Shown here: positions 1 through 6,697 of the stretch, in pieces | Numbering within the stretch: the stretch's first letter is position 1 | Layout: each line of letters starts with the position of its first letter | From: DASUZB01 sp036377075 | GTDB taxonomy: Bacteria; Actinomycetota; CALGFH01 | Assembly: GCA_036377075.1 (NCBI GenBank) | Contig: DASUZB010000291.1 | Location: 1 to 31,782, forward strand | Reading direction: 5' to 3' | DNA length: 31,782 bases | Translations under genes and position numbers: made by a program | Notes under the pieces: model-generated | What the model was told of the DNA's origin: nothing | Seen by the model: only the letters and a program-made list of their open reading frames with translations | The model's database searches: none

Positions 1-229
1 TGAGGCTGACGTGCACCCCTCGGCATCCCCGCAGCGCCTGGTCCAGGGCGGCCCGGTCGCCGACCTCGCCGAGACGGTACTGGTAGCCGGACCCGAACCG
101 GGCCCGCGCGCGGTCAAGGTCGCGGGCCAGCAGCCGGACCGCGAAGCCCTCCTCCAGCAGCCGACGTGCCACCGGCTCCCCGACGCCGCCGGTGGCGCCC
201 AACACCAGGATGATCCCCGAGCCGCCCAT
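1..229 (-). CDS. NAD(P)-binding oxidoreductase, NmrA-like/atypical SDR (partial, C-terminus outside window)
   Basis: An open minus-strand frame runs from an ATG at 229 off the left edge, giving 76 N-terminal residues. It opens with a beta strand and a Rossmann dinucleotide-binding loop (LVLGATGGVGEPVARRLL), followed by LLARDLDRARARF and a second strand ending in GVHVSL. This is the start of NmrA-like or atypical short-chain dehydrogenases that bind NADP(H), often as redox sensors or quinone/isoflavone-type reductases. The substrate cannot be told because the catalytic and C-terminal parts are outside the window. It diverges from a tetR-family gene, and the 206 bp between them holds a TetR-type palindrome, so this gene is a natural candidate target of that regulator. 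A GGAGGG lies only about two bases from the ATG, so the exact start is a little uncertain. Confidence 0.8.
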   Translation of the reverse strand, partial: MGGSGIILVLGATGGVGEPVARRLLEEGFAVRLLARDLDRARARFGSGYQYRLGEVGDRAALDQALRGCRGVHVSL

Positions 230-251
230 GCCCTCCGCCTCGTCAGGACGG

Positions 252-280
252 AGGCTACGTTATCAAGCGTTAAGCCTCAA
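252..280 (-). promoter_or_regulatory. Candidate promoter for the NmrA-like gene
   Basis: On the minus strand TTGAGG (280-275) and TAGCCT (257-252) are separated by exactly 17 bp, a good fit to a housekeeping actinobacterial promoter. Transcription would start near 245, giving a leader of about 15 bases before the ATG at 229. This is inferred from sequence only. Confidence 0.4.
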
Positions 281-383
281 GGCAAAGGATGGCGTTGCAG
301 TGGCGGGCGGAGCAGCCGCGACCGTCACTGCCTCGGCGCCTTGGAGCACAAGACTTTCGGTTTCGGCACGTCAACGGCGCACT

Positions 384-399
384 GGTGTAAACTTACACC
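384..399. promoter_or_regulatory. TetR-type operator palindrome
   Basis: GGTGTAA and TTACACC form a perfect 7-bp inverted repeat around a 2-bp AC centre, the compact 16-bp layout typical of TetR-family operators. It lies 37 bp before the tetR-family start codon at 436 and within the intergenic region shared with the divergent NmrA-like gene. The centre also spells TAAACT (388-393), a possible -10 element, so bound repressor would block the regulator's own promoter. Binding by the adjacent protein is inferred. Confidence 0.7.
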
Positions 400-435
400 G
401 ATGAACATACGGATGTTATCTCAATTGGAGTGCCA

Positions 436-1086
436 ATGGGCCCACCGTCCCGCCGTCAGCGCCACCCGCGCGGCCAGGGCGCGCGGCTGCGCACCGAGCT
501 GATCGAGGCGGCCAGCCGCCTGCTCGCCGAGCTTGGCGACGCCGACCGGCTCTCCCTCCGCGCCGTGGCCACCGCAGCGGGCGTCACCGCCCCGTCCATC
601 TACCGGCACTTCCCCGACAAGCGAAGCCTGCTGCAGGCAGTGGTGGAGGAGCGCTTCCGCGAGTTCGACCGCACCCTGGAGCAGGCCGAAGCCGGCGCCA
701 CCGACCCCTTCGACGCCCTCAGGCGCCGCTGCCGCGCCTACCTGCGGTTCGCCCGGGAGCACCCCGGCCACTACCGGGTCCTGTTCAGCGCCACCGCCCT
801 TGGGCCCAAGGGGGTCGGCACCTACGGCAAGGGCCCACACCCGGGTGCCGGCTCGCTGTTCGCGTTCGTCGACGCCATCGAGCGGTGCCTGGACGCCGGC
901 GGCCGATCCGACCGGGACAGCTTCTTCCTGGCCGTCCAGCTGTGGACCACCCTGCACGGCATGGTCGACCTGCGCATCAGCAAGCCCGAGCTGCCCTGGC
1001 CCGCCACCGGCGCCCTGCTGGCGGCGAGCCTGTCGGACCTCGGACTCACCCGCCCAGCGCCACCCGACACCCGAGTGCGTGACTAG
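436..1086 (+). CDS. TetR/AcrR family transcriptional regulator with WHG-type C-terminal domain
   Basis: The 216-residue protein has a TetR N-terminal helix-turn-helix (about residues 20-65: LSLRAVATAAGVTAPSIYRHF, followed by DKRSLLQAVV). The C-terminal half carries ALRRRCRAYLRFAREHPGHYRVLF and the WTTLHGMVDLR segment that marks the WHG family of TetR ligand domains. It should be a dimeric ligand-responsive repressor. I chose ATG 436 because GGAG at 427-430 is spaced five bases from it; an in-frame GTG at 430 overlaps that Shine-Dalgarno sequence. A 16-bp palindrome upstream is the likely operator, so autoregulation and control of the divergent oxidoreductase are expected. The inducing ligand is unknown. 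Confidence 0.92.
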   Translation: MGPPSRRQRHPRGQGARLRTELIEAASRLLAELGDADRLSLRAVATAAGVTAPSIYRHFPDKRSLLQAVVEERFREFDRTLEQAEAGATDPFDALRRRCRAYLRFAREHPGHYRVLFSATALGPKGVGTYGKGPHPGAGSLFAFVDAIERCLDAGGRSDRDSFFLAVQLWTTLHGMVDLRISKPELPWPATGALLAASLSDLGLTRPAPPDTRVRD

Positions 1087-1721
1087 GACCCACACCGGTG
1101 CGGCGTCGTGACGTCGTCCTGGTCAAGCTCCACCGGCCCACGAGGCCATTTGGCCAGCAGCCAGCCTCACCTCGGGTTACGGACAGAACTACTGGCCAGC
1201 CGCTTAGCAGGTCTCTTGCCCTCCTTCTTGGCATATCAGGCGAATGAGTATAAGAAGCATGGACCGTCCCAGTAGACTCACCTGCGACGGGGAATCGGGC
1301 GGGGTCGAGGGGAGGGGACGTCCATGTGCGGCGTGGGGTCCAGCGAAGGGCGGGGACGCTGGCACGGGTGGTCCGGCGCGCGGCCGAGGACTCCATCCCC
1401 CAGGCCGCCGAGGGCGGCTTGTATCAGGGCCTGAGCCCTGCTCCTCACCTCTCTGCGAGCCGTGACGACGAGAGCGCCTGGCGGCGGCGTGCTGCCGAAC
1501 ACCGGATCCTGTTCGGTGTCGGGTCCTTGGGCGCACGCGCGGGCGACGGGAACCGGCCGGAGCGCGCGTGGTCGCGGGTCGCCCGGGCGCCCTGGGGCAG
1601 CCAGGCGCCCACCGGTGACGTCCCCGGGGAGGTCGCGGTGTTGCGGTACGGCCCGAACGGCAACGGCGGTGGAGGCCGGCTGGCCGGCCTGGTGGTCGGT
1701 GCGGCTGCGGGGGGTCGGGTG
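1087..1721. other. Long non-coding stretch upstream of the crp-like gene
   Basis: These 635 bp lie between the tetR-family stop and the chosen crp-like start. An in-frame extension of the crp-like gene reaches back to 1326, but its residues are low-complexity Arg/Gly/Ala with no recognisable domain, so I treat it as untranslated. A possible promoter lies at 1228-1254. A hairpin with 10-11-base arms (1585-1595 with 1601-1610, one bulged base) could fold in a long leader. I recognise no RNA family here. Confidence 0.4.
1228..1254 (+). promoter_or_regulatory. Candidate promoter reading toward the crp-like gene
   Basis: TTGGCA (1228-1233) and TATAAG (1249-1254) each match five of six consensus bases but are separated by only 15 bp. 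The segment is the most AT-rich part of the gap. If used, the transcript would carry a leader of about 460 bases before 1722. Confidence 0.25.
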
Positions 1722-2426
1722 ATGCCTGGCCGTCCGGACGATCCCCGCTTCTTGCTGGAGCTGCTGGGGCGTATGCGGGTGTTCGAGCACGGCAGCCCGG
1801 AGGCGCTGGCCACGCTGGCGGCCGGGACCGCGCCGACGCCCTACCCGAGTGGCAGCTTCGTGTGCCACCAGGGCGAGCCGGCGGGGCACGTCTACGTCGT
1901 CGCCGCCGGTGAGGTCGCGATCGTGTCCCCGGCGCGCGGCGGCAGTGAGCAGCTCCACCGCCTCATCGGCCCCGGGCAGCTCTTCGGCGAGCTGGCGTTG
2001 CTGTCCAACGGCCGGCGTACCGCCGGCGCGCGGGCGACCAAGCCCTCGACGGTGTGGGCGATCGACCGCGACGCGTTCTGGGCGTTCCTGGAGGCCACCC
2101 CGGCGGCGCAGGCGGCGCTGCTGCGCCAGGTGGTGGAGCTGCTGGCGGATCGGGAGGCGATGATCGACGACCTGCTGTCCTTGGACGTGCGTGGTCGGCT
2201 GGCCAAGGCGCTGCTCGGCCTGGCCGAGCGGCACGGCAAGCCGGACCAGGAGGGTGGGGTGCTGATTCCGGTGCGGCTGACCCACCGGGACCTGGCCGGC
2301 ATGGTCGGTGCCAGCCGCGAGAACGTCAGCCGCGCGCTGGCGGCGTTCCGGCGGCGCGGCTTCCTGGACTACGACAGCGAGGCGATCCGCGTCCTCGACC
2401 CTGAGGCGCTGCGGCGGCTGCTTTAG
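1722..2426 (+). CDS. CRP/FNR family transcriptional regulator
   Basis: The 234-residue protein has the usual CRP length and order. An N-terminal cyclic-nucleotide-binding beta roll (about 18-130) contains the phosphate-binding cassette FGELALL (E90) followed by R99-T100 in NGRRTAGARA, which are the cAMP-contacting positions of true CRPs. A long dimerisation helix follows (about 118-150). A C-terminal winged helix (about 165-225) has the recognition helix SRENVSR, with R199, E200 and R204 matching the three DNA-contacting residues of E. coli CRP (SRETVGR). It lacks the cysteine cluster of FNR. It is therefore expected to bind cAMP or a related nucleotide and to recognise TGTGA-N6-TCACA. Three such sites start 21 bp after its stop codon. 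The start at 1722 gives a family-length protein; longer upstream starts add unconserved sequence. Confidence 0.92.
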   Translation: MPGRPDDPRFLLELLGRMRVFEHGSPEALATLAAGTAPTPYPSGSFVCHQGEPAGHVYVVAAGEVAIVSPARGGSEQLHRLIGPGQLFGELALLSNGRRTAGARATKPSTVWAIDRDAFWAFLEATPAAQAALLRQVVELLADREAMIDDLLSLDVRGRLAKALLGLAERHGKPDQEGGVLIPVRLTHRDLAGMVGASRENVSRALAAFRRRGFLDYDSEAIRVLDPEALRRLL

Positions 2427-2446
2427 CCGCTGCGGCGTTGTGGCGC

Positions 2447-2508
2447 AATGACGCAGGTCACACTGGGCCTGTGACGTAGATCACACGGAAGCTGTGACGT
2501 GCGTCACT
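2447..2508. promoter_or_regulatory. Array of three CRP-type binding sites phased at 23 bp
   Basis: Three 16-bp sites share the layout of the CRP consensus. Site 1 (2447-2462) is AATGA-N6-TCACA, site 2 (2470-2485) is a perfect TGTGA-N6-TCACA, and site 3 (2493-2508) is TGTGA-N6-TCACT. Successive sites start exactly 23 bp apart, so the copies lie at a fixed helical offset. The adjacent regulator has the recognition residues that read this sequence in E. coli CRP. The array lies downstream of that gene, not in front of it. Confidence 0.85.
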
Positions 2509-2536
2509 GACCGGCGTCGGGTGGGGCGTCTAGGGT
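2507..2536 (+). promoter_or_regulatory. Candidate class-II CRP-dependent promoter
   Basis: A weak CTGACC (2507-2512) and a TAGGGT of the TANNNT type (2531-2536) are 18 bp apart. A start near 2542 would put the centre of CRP site 3 at about -41.5, the class-II activator position. No recognisable plus-strand gene follows, so the transcript is unknown. Confidence 0.4.
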
Positions 2537-2849
2537 GCGCCTGCCCCTCACCTGGCTCGGCACCTGGGCAAGGGATGCCGTGCACACGGCCGGGGCAGCG
2601 GGATAGCAGCGAACGGGGGGGTCGCTCGGCGACCGCTGGGTGGTGCTGGCCGCCGCGGGGCACCGCGGTCCAGCCGGCATCCAGCCAGGCCCGCCTCGTC
2701 ACGGCCGGGGCGGGCCTGGCCCCTCCAGCACCGACGCTCCCGTTCTCGCGGCCTGGCCGGCACGGCGGGCCGCGGGCCGCGCGGCGGGTGGCCGCCACCT
2801 CAACCCGCCGCGCGGTCACCCGAGCGGCGCCGGCTCGTCGCGGCGGCGG
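2509..2849. other. Intergenic stretch without a recognisable gene
   Basis: Apart from the -10-like element next to the CRP array, I see no convincing gene in these 340 bp. An ATG at 2574 preceded by GGGCAAGGG opens a frame rich in Arg, Gly and Pro that continues antisense across the dehydrogenase remnant; it has no domain and is probably not a protein. An untranslated RNA starting near 2542 is possible. Confidence 0.4.
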
Positions 2850-3248
2850 TCAACGCGGCCCGGCCCAGTGCTCGTCCCAGAACGCCGACTGCTGGCCGCC
2901 GTCGACGTCGGTGAACCCGTACTCCCGGGCGAGCTCGGGCGTGGTGAGGACGCGGCCCGATTTCTCCAGGCAATCGTCGTCCGAGGCGAGCGCCGCGACC
3001 GCGCGACCGACGAACTCCGGCGACTCGGTCAGCGCCGCCCGTTCCGGCGTCAGCTGCATCCGCTCGAGGCGTATGAAGCCTGGTGAGACGGCGACGCAGG
3101 CGACGCCGTGCGGGCGGAGGTCGTCGGCCATCTGCTCGGTCAGCTTGTTGGTGGCGTTCTTGACGACCTCCTTGTTGGTGGCGTTCTTGACGACCTCGTA
3201 GAACGCGTGCCCGGTGACCAGGGCGACGCACGCCCGCAACGACCCCAT
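2850..3248 (-). pseudogene. Remnant of a short-chain dehydrogenase/reductase (internally deleted)
   Basis: The 132-residue frame has the first few residues of an SDR (ACVALVTG), then jumps straight to the distal half of the fold. That half has the helix after the active site (LTEQMADDLRPHGVACVAVSPGFI) and the C-terminal LTTPELAREYGFTDVDG segment typical of DHRS1-like SDRs. About 120-150 residues are missing, including most of the Rossmann fold, the catalytic Ser and the YxxxK pair. At the junction the peptide VVKNATNK occurs twice, encoded by a perfect 27-bp tandem duplication (3144-3197). The reading frame is still open, so a short protein could be made, but it cannot be a working dehydrogenase. 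Confidence 0.75.
3144..3197. repeat. Perfect 27-bp tandem duplication inside the SDR remnant
   Basis: Bases 3144-3170 are repeated exactly at 3171-3197. The unit is nine codons long, so it keeps the frame open. It lies at the join between the N-terminal and C-terminal pieces of the broken dehydrogenase, which suggests replication slippage at the deletion junction. Confidence 0.95.
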
Positions 3249-3308
3249 CCGGCGAACCTACCTCCTGGGCGGGACAGCGCACCGCCAACCTCGGACCCGG
3301 GATCCCGG

Positions 3309-3920
3309 TCAGACCGGGTAGGACGGGCACGGGCGTGGCGCTGGCCGTCGTGGTTCCCGCTGCCCGCCGGGGCGGTCGCCTGCCAGGACGGCGGCGGCCG
3401 CGGCGGCCAGGTCCGGGAGGGCGGGCACGGCCGGGGGGGCGGGGCGCGCCGCGCCGTCGCCGGTGGTCACGAACAGGGGGGCCGCGCCGGCGGCGTGGGC
3501 CGCGGCGGCGTCGTCGGGGTGGTTGCCGATCAGCCACGACCGGGCCAGGTCCAGGCCGAGCGTGGTGGCGGCGGCGTGCAGCATGCCGGGGCGGGGCTTG
3601 CGGCCGGTACAGGCGCGGGCGTAGGCGGGCACCTGGCCGTCGGGGTGGTGCGGGCAGTACCAGATCCCGTCGAGCGCCACGTCCTCGGCGGCGAGCAGCT
3701 CGGCGAGGCGGCGGTGGGTGGCGGCGACGGCGGCCTCGCCGTAGCGGCCGCGCGCCACGCCCGCCTGGTTGGTCACCACCACCAGGGCGAAGCCGGCGTC
3801 GGCGAGCGCCCGCAGGGCGGTCGCCGCTCCCGGCAGCAGCGCCACCTGCTCGGGACGGTGCAGGTAGGGGACCTCCTCGACGAGGGTGCCGTCGCGGTCG
3901 AGGAAGACGGCCGGGCTCAT
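3309..3920 (-). CDS. gmhB: D-glycero-D-manno-heptose 1,7-bisphosphate 7-phosphatase-like HAD phosphatase
   Basis: The 203-residue protein has the GmhB/histidinol-phosphatase form of the HAD fold. The nucleophile motif FLDRDGTLVEEVPYL starts near residue 6 (D8, D10), motif II is VVVTNQAGVARG, and CPHHPDG with ACTGRKPRPGM follows. GmhB removes the C7 phosphate of heptose bisphosphate in the cytoplasm. Two positions differ from the usual family. The second zinc-ligand pair, normally CxC before RKP, has only one Cys (CTGRKP), and the acidic motif IV reads IGNHPDD, with Asn where Asp is usual. Activity is therefore probable, not certain. The ATG overlaps the gmhA stop (ATGA, 3917-3920), so the two are translationally coupled; an upstream in-frame start is less likely. 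Confidence 0.82.
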   Translation of the reverse strand: MSPAVFLDRDGTLVEEVPYLHRPEQVALLPGAATALRALADAGFALVVVTNQAGVARGRYGEAAVAATHRRLAELLAAEDVALDGIWYCPHHPDGQVPAYARACTGRKPRPGMLHAAATTLGLDLARSWLIGNHPDDAAAAHAAGAAPLFVTTGDGAARPAPPAVPALPDLAAAAAAVLAGDRPGGQREPRRPAPRPCPSYPV

Positions 3921-4492
3921 CGCGGGCCGGCCAGGCGGGCCTCCACCCACATGCACATCGCGTGGCCGATGGTGATGTGGCCCTGCTGGATCAGCCCGGT
4001 CATCTCCCCGTCGACGTGGAGGGCGACGTCGGCGCTGGCGTCGAGGGGCGAGTGGCCGGGCCCGAGCAGGGCGATCACGGCCAGCCCCGCCTGCTTGGCG
4101 GTGGCGGCGGCGCGCAGCACGTTCTCGGATCGGCCGCTGGTGGAGATGGCGACCAGCACGTCGCCGCGCCGCCCCAGCGCCTCGACCTGGCGGGCGAAGA
4201 CGTCGGCGTAGCCGTAGTCGTTGGCGACCGCGGTCAGCACCGAGGTGTCGGTGGTGAGGGCGACCGCGCGGTAGGCGGGGCGCTCCCTGGCCAGGCGGCC
4301 GACCAGCTCGGCGGCGAGGTGCTGGGCGTCGGCCGCGCTGCCGCCGTTGCCGCAGAACAGCACCTGGCCGCCGTCGGCGAGGGAGTCGGCCACGATCCGG
4401 GCGGCGCGCTCGACGGCCGCGGCGCCGGGCCGCACCACCAGGGCGGTGGCGGCGGCGGCGGAGGCGGCCAGGTAGCCGGCGACGTCGGTCAT
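3917..4492 (-). CDS. gmhA: Phosphoheptose isomerase (sedoheptulose 7-phosphate isomerase)
   Basis: The 191-residue SIS-domain protein matches GmhA in length and motifs. These are CGNGGSAADAQHLAAEL (phosphosugar loop plus the His and Glu metal ligands), ISTSGRSENVL, and QQGHITIGHAMC (the Gln and His ligands near the C-terminus). The enzyme converts sedoheptulose 7-phosphate to D-glycero-D-manno-heptose 7-phosphate, the first step of ADP- or GDP-heptose synthesis. It is the second of three heptose genes here and overlaps gmhB by four bases. ATG 4492 gives the family's usual start; a GTG at 4543 would add 17 unconserved residues. DiaA-type SIS proteins are similar, but the sugar-gene context favours GmhA. 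Confidence 0.9.
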   Translation of the reverse strand: MTDVAGYLAASAAAATALVVRPGAAAVERAARIVADSLADGGQVLFCGNGGSAADAQHLAAELVGRLARERPAYRAVALTTDTSVLTAVANDYGYADVFARQVEALGRRGDVLVAISTSGRSENVLRAAATAKQAGLAVIALLGPGHSPLDASADVALHVDGEMTGLIQQGHITIGHAMCMWVEARLAGPR

Positions 4493-4550
4493 CGGCGTGC
4501 CGGTCCCGCGGACCACACGGGGAAGCCGCGTTGCGGGGAGCACCTGCGGG

Positions 4551-5561
4551 TCACCAGCGCACCCCCTCCGGGTCGAACTCCACCGCCGAGCAGGGTGCCC
4601 CGGCCGCCTCGAGCGCCTGGGCCACCCGGTCGCGTCGGGCCGGCGGGCCGCAGAACACCATGAACCCGCCGCCGCCGGCCCCGAGCACCTTACCGCCGGC
4701 GGCGCCGGCCGCCCGGCCGACCTCGTACAGCTCGTCCAGCCGCGGGGTGGCGATGCCGCTGGCGAGGCGGCGCTTCTGCTGCCAGCCCTGGTGCAGGCCC
4801 TCGGCGAACGCGGCCTGGTCGCCGGCCTGGAGCGCGTCGCGCATCGACTCGGCCAGCGCCTTGATCGCGTGCAGCGCCGCCAGGCTGTTGGCGGAGCCGC
4901 CGAGCACGCCGTCGACCTGGCGCCGCAGGATGCCGCCGTCGGTGCGGCCCTGCCCGGACCAGGCCAGCAGCAGCGAGCGCTCCAGTGCCTCGAGGGACTC
5001 GGGGGCGACCCGCAGCGGCTGCACCTCGACGCCGTCCTCGCCGTGGAACTCGATGAAGTTGAGCCCGCCGAAGGCGGCCGCGTACTGGTCCTGCATGCCG
5101 CCCTCGATCTTCAGGTCGACGCGCTCGACCTGGTAGGCGCGCGCGGCCAGCTCGGCCGGGGACCAGGCGCGCCCGGCGGCCGCGCCGACCGCGGCCAGCA
5201 TCGCGACCACCAGGGCGGAGGACGATCCCAGGCCCGACCCCGGCGGCGCGTCGGTGGACAGCAGCAGGTCGAGCCCCCGGCCCGGGTCGAGGTCGCGCAG
5301 GACCGCCTTGACCAGGTCGAGGTGGCCGTCGAACACGAGCTCGTGGCGGTCGGCGAAGGCGGCCCGGGCCATCAGGTCGAGCGACTCGACGTGGTAGGCA
5401 CCGTCCGAGCGGACGGAGACGTGGGCGTTCGCCGACCGGGTGATGGTCGCCGACAGCACCGCCCCGCCGCTGATCGCCGGGTACGGCGGCACGTCGGTGC
5501 CGCCCCCGGCGAAGCTGATCCGCAGCGGCGCCCGCGCCCGCACCTCGGGCGGGACGGTCAC
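4551..5561 (-). CDS. hddA: GHMP-family sugar kinase, HddA-like (heptose 7-phosphate kinase)
   Basis: The 336-residue protein begins VTVPPEVRARAPLRISFAGGGTD, the HddA/fucokinase-type GHMP N-terminus. It has the ATP-binding loop PPGSGLGSSSAL at about 106-117 and the C-terminal GHMP motif GAGGGGFMVF. With gmhA and gmhB beside it, the natural role is D-glycero-alpha-D-manno-heptose 7-phosphate kinase in the GDP-heptose branch. The GTG start at 5561 overlaps the stop of the upstream glycosyltransferase (GTGA, 5558-5561). The last enzyme of that route, a heptose-1-phosphate guanylyltransferase (HddC), is not in the window. Other sugar kinases of this subfamily look alike, so the substrate is inferred from the neighbours. 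Confidence 0.8.
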   Translation of the reverse strand: MTVPPEVRARAPLRISFAGGGTDVPPYPAISGGAVLSATITRSANAHVSVRSDGAYHVESLDLMARAAFADRHELVFDGHLDLVKAVLRDLDPGRGLDLLLSTDAPPGSGLGSSSALVVAMLAAVGAAAGRAWSPAELAARAYQVERVDLKIEGGMQDQYAAAFGGLNFIEFHGEDGVEVQPLRVAPESLEALERSLLLAWSGQGRTDGGILRRQVDGVLGGSANSLAALHAIKALAESMRDALQAGDQAAFAEGLHQGWQQKRRLASGIATPRLDELYEVGRAAGAAGGKVLGAGGGGFMVFCGPPARRDRVAQALEAAGAPCSAVEFDPEGVRW

Positions 5562-6685
5562 TCGACCGCCTCGGCGAGCAGCTTCTCGAAGCGGCCGGCA
5601 ACCGCCGGCCAGGCGAACTCCGCCTCGACCCTGCGCCGACCGGCGGCGCCCATCGCCCTGGCCCGGGCGGGGTCGGCGAGCAGCCCGGCGACGGCGGGCC
5701 CGACCTGGTCGGCCTTGCGGCCGTCGACCACCAGGCCGGTGACGCCCTGCTCGACCGTCTCCGGCGCGCCGCCGGAGCGGCCGGCCACCACCGGCAGCCC
5801 GGTCGCCGCCGCCTCGAGGAAGACCACCCCGAGGGCCTCGAGGTCCAGGCCGAGCCAGCGCGTGCGGCAGGGCATGGCGAAGACGTCGCCGGCGGCGTAG
5901 TGGGCGGGCAGGTCGGCCCAGGGCACCTCGCCGGTGAGCGTGATCCGCTCGGCGGCGGGGCTGGCCGCGGCCAGCCGCCGCAGCCGCCGCTCGTAGGCGC
6001 CGCCGCCGACCAGCAGCAGGCGCGCGTCGGGCACCTGGGCGACCACCGAGGGCCAGGCGCGGATGAGCACGTCCTGGCCCTTGCGGGGCACCAGCCGGGA
6101 GACGCAGACGCACACCGGCGCGTCGCCGAGGCCGTGGCGGTCGCGCACCGGCCGGCCGTCGACCTCGGGGTGGTAGGCGTCGGCGTCGACGCCGGAGACG
6201 AGCAGCTCGACGGGGCAGCGGCCGCGCACGGCGCGGCGCACCCGCGCGGCCGACCAGTTGCTCACCGCGGTGGCCAGCCGCAGGTCGCCGGCGATGCGGG
6301 CCATCAGCCGGTTGGCCAGGGGCACGCGGCCGACGGCGACCTCGACGCCGTGGGTCCAGCCGGCGCACGGCACGCCGGTGGCGCGGGTGATGCGCCCGGC
6401 GCTGAGGCCGAGCGGGAAGGCGGCGCCGAACACCACCACCTGGGGCCGGAACTCGCGGACGAGGTCGATCGCGCGCCGCTCGACCGCGCGGCCGGGCAGC
6501 ATCCGGCTGGTCGGGTGGCGCACCACCCGGAAGGGCTGGGCCGCGTCGAACTCGGACGCCCCCGGCCAGGCCGGCGCGTACACCAGCACCTCGTCGGCCG
6601 GCAGCCGCGCCACCAGGTTGTGGCAGTACTGCTGGATCCCGCCGGCGCGGGGCGGGAAGTCGTTGGTGACCAGCAGCATCCTCAT
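5558..6685 (-). CDS. GT4-family glycosyltransferase, PimB-like (GDP-mannose-dependent)
   Basis: The 375-residue GT-B protein opens MRMLLVTNDFPPRAGGIQQY, the acceptor-loop signature of PimB-type mannosyltransferases. It has SRLVPRKGQDVLIRAW at the start of the nucleotide-sugar domain and MPCRTRWLGLDLEALGVVFLEAAATG followed by GRSGGAPETV, which holds the ExxxxxxxE retaining-transferase motif. In mycobacteria PimB adds the second mannose to phosphatidylinositol mannoside on the cytoplasmic face of the membrane. Here it leads, in transcription order, a cluster for heptose-phosphate synthesis. It may use GDP-mannose for lipid glycans or GDP-heptose made with the downstream enzymes; the sequence does not decide. 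It overlaps hddA by four bases. A protease stop lies 12 bases upstream of its start, suggesting one longer operon. Confidence 0.85.
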   Translation of the reverse strand: MRMLLVTNDFPPRAGGIQQYCHNLVARLPADEVLVYAPAWPGASEFDAAQPFRVVRHPTSRMLPGRAVERRAIDLVREFRPQVVVFGAAFPLGLSAGRITRATGVPCAGWTHGVEVAVGRVPLANRLMARIAGDLRLATAVSNWSAARVRRAVRGRCPVELLVSGVDADAYHPEVDGRPVRDRHGLGDAPVCVCVSRLVPRKGQDVLIRAWPSVVAQVPDARLLLVGGGAYERRLRRLAAASPAAERITLTGEVPWADLPAHYAAGDVFAMPCRTRWLGLDLEALGVVFLEAAATGLPVVAGRSGGAPETVEQGVTGLVVDGRKADQVGPAVAGLLADPARARAMGAAGRRRVEAEFAWPAVAGRFEKLLAEAVE

Positions 6686-6697
6686 CGGCGGCGCATT

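Noticed and set aside
1326..1721. N-terminal extension of the crp-like gene by 132 residues
   Set aside because: The extra residues are low-complexity with no domain, and the protein from 1722 already has the full CRP length.
2494..3201. A plus-strand gene under the CRP array
   Set aside because: The 235-residue frame is Arg/Gly/Pro-rich without a domain and most of it is antisense to the dehydrogenase remnant.
3304..3318. Intrinsic terminator at the gmhB stop (CCCGGT and ACCGGG arms)
   Set aside because: The stem is only six base pairs, overlaps the stop codon, and has no T-run after it.
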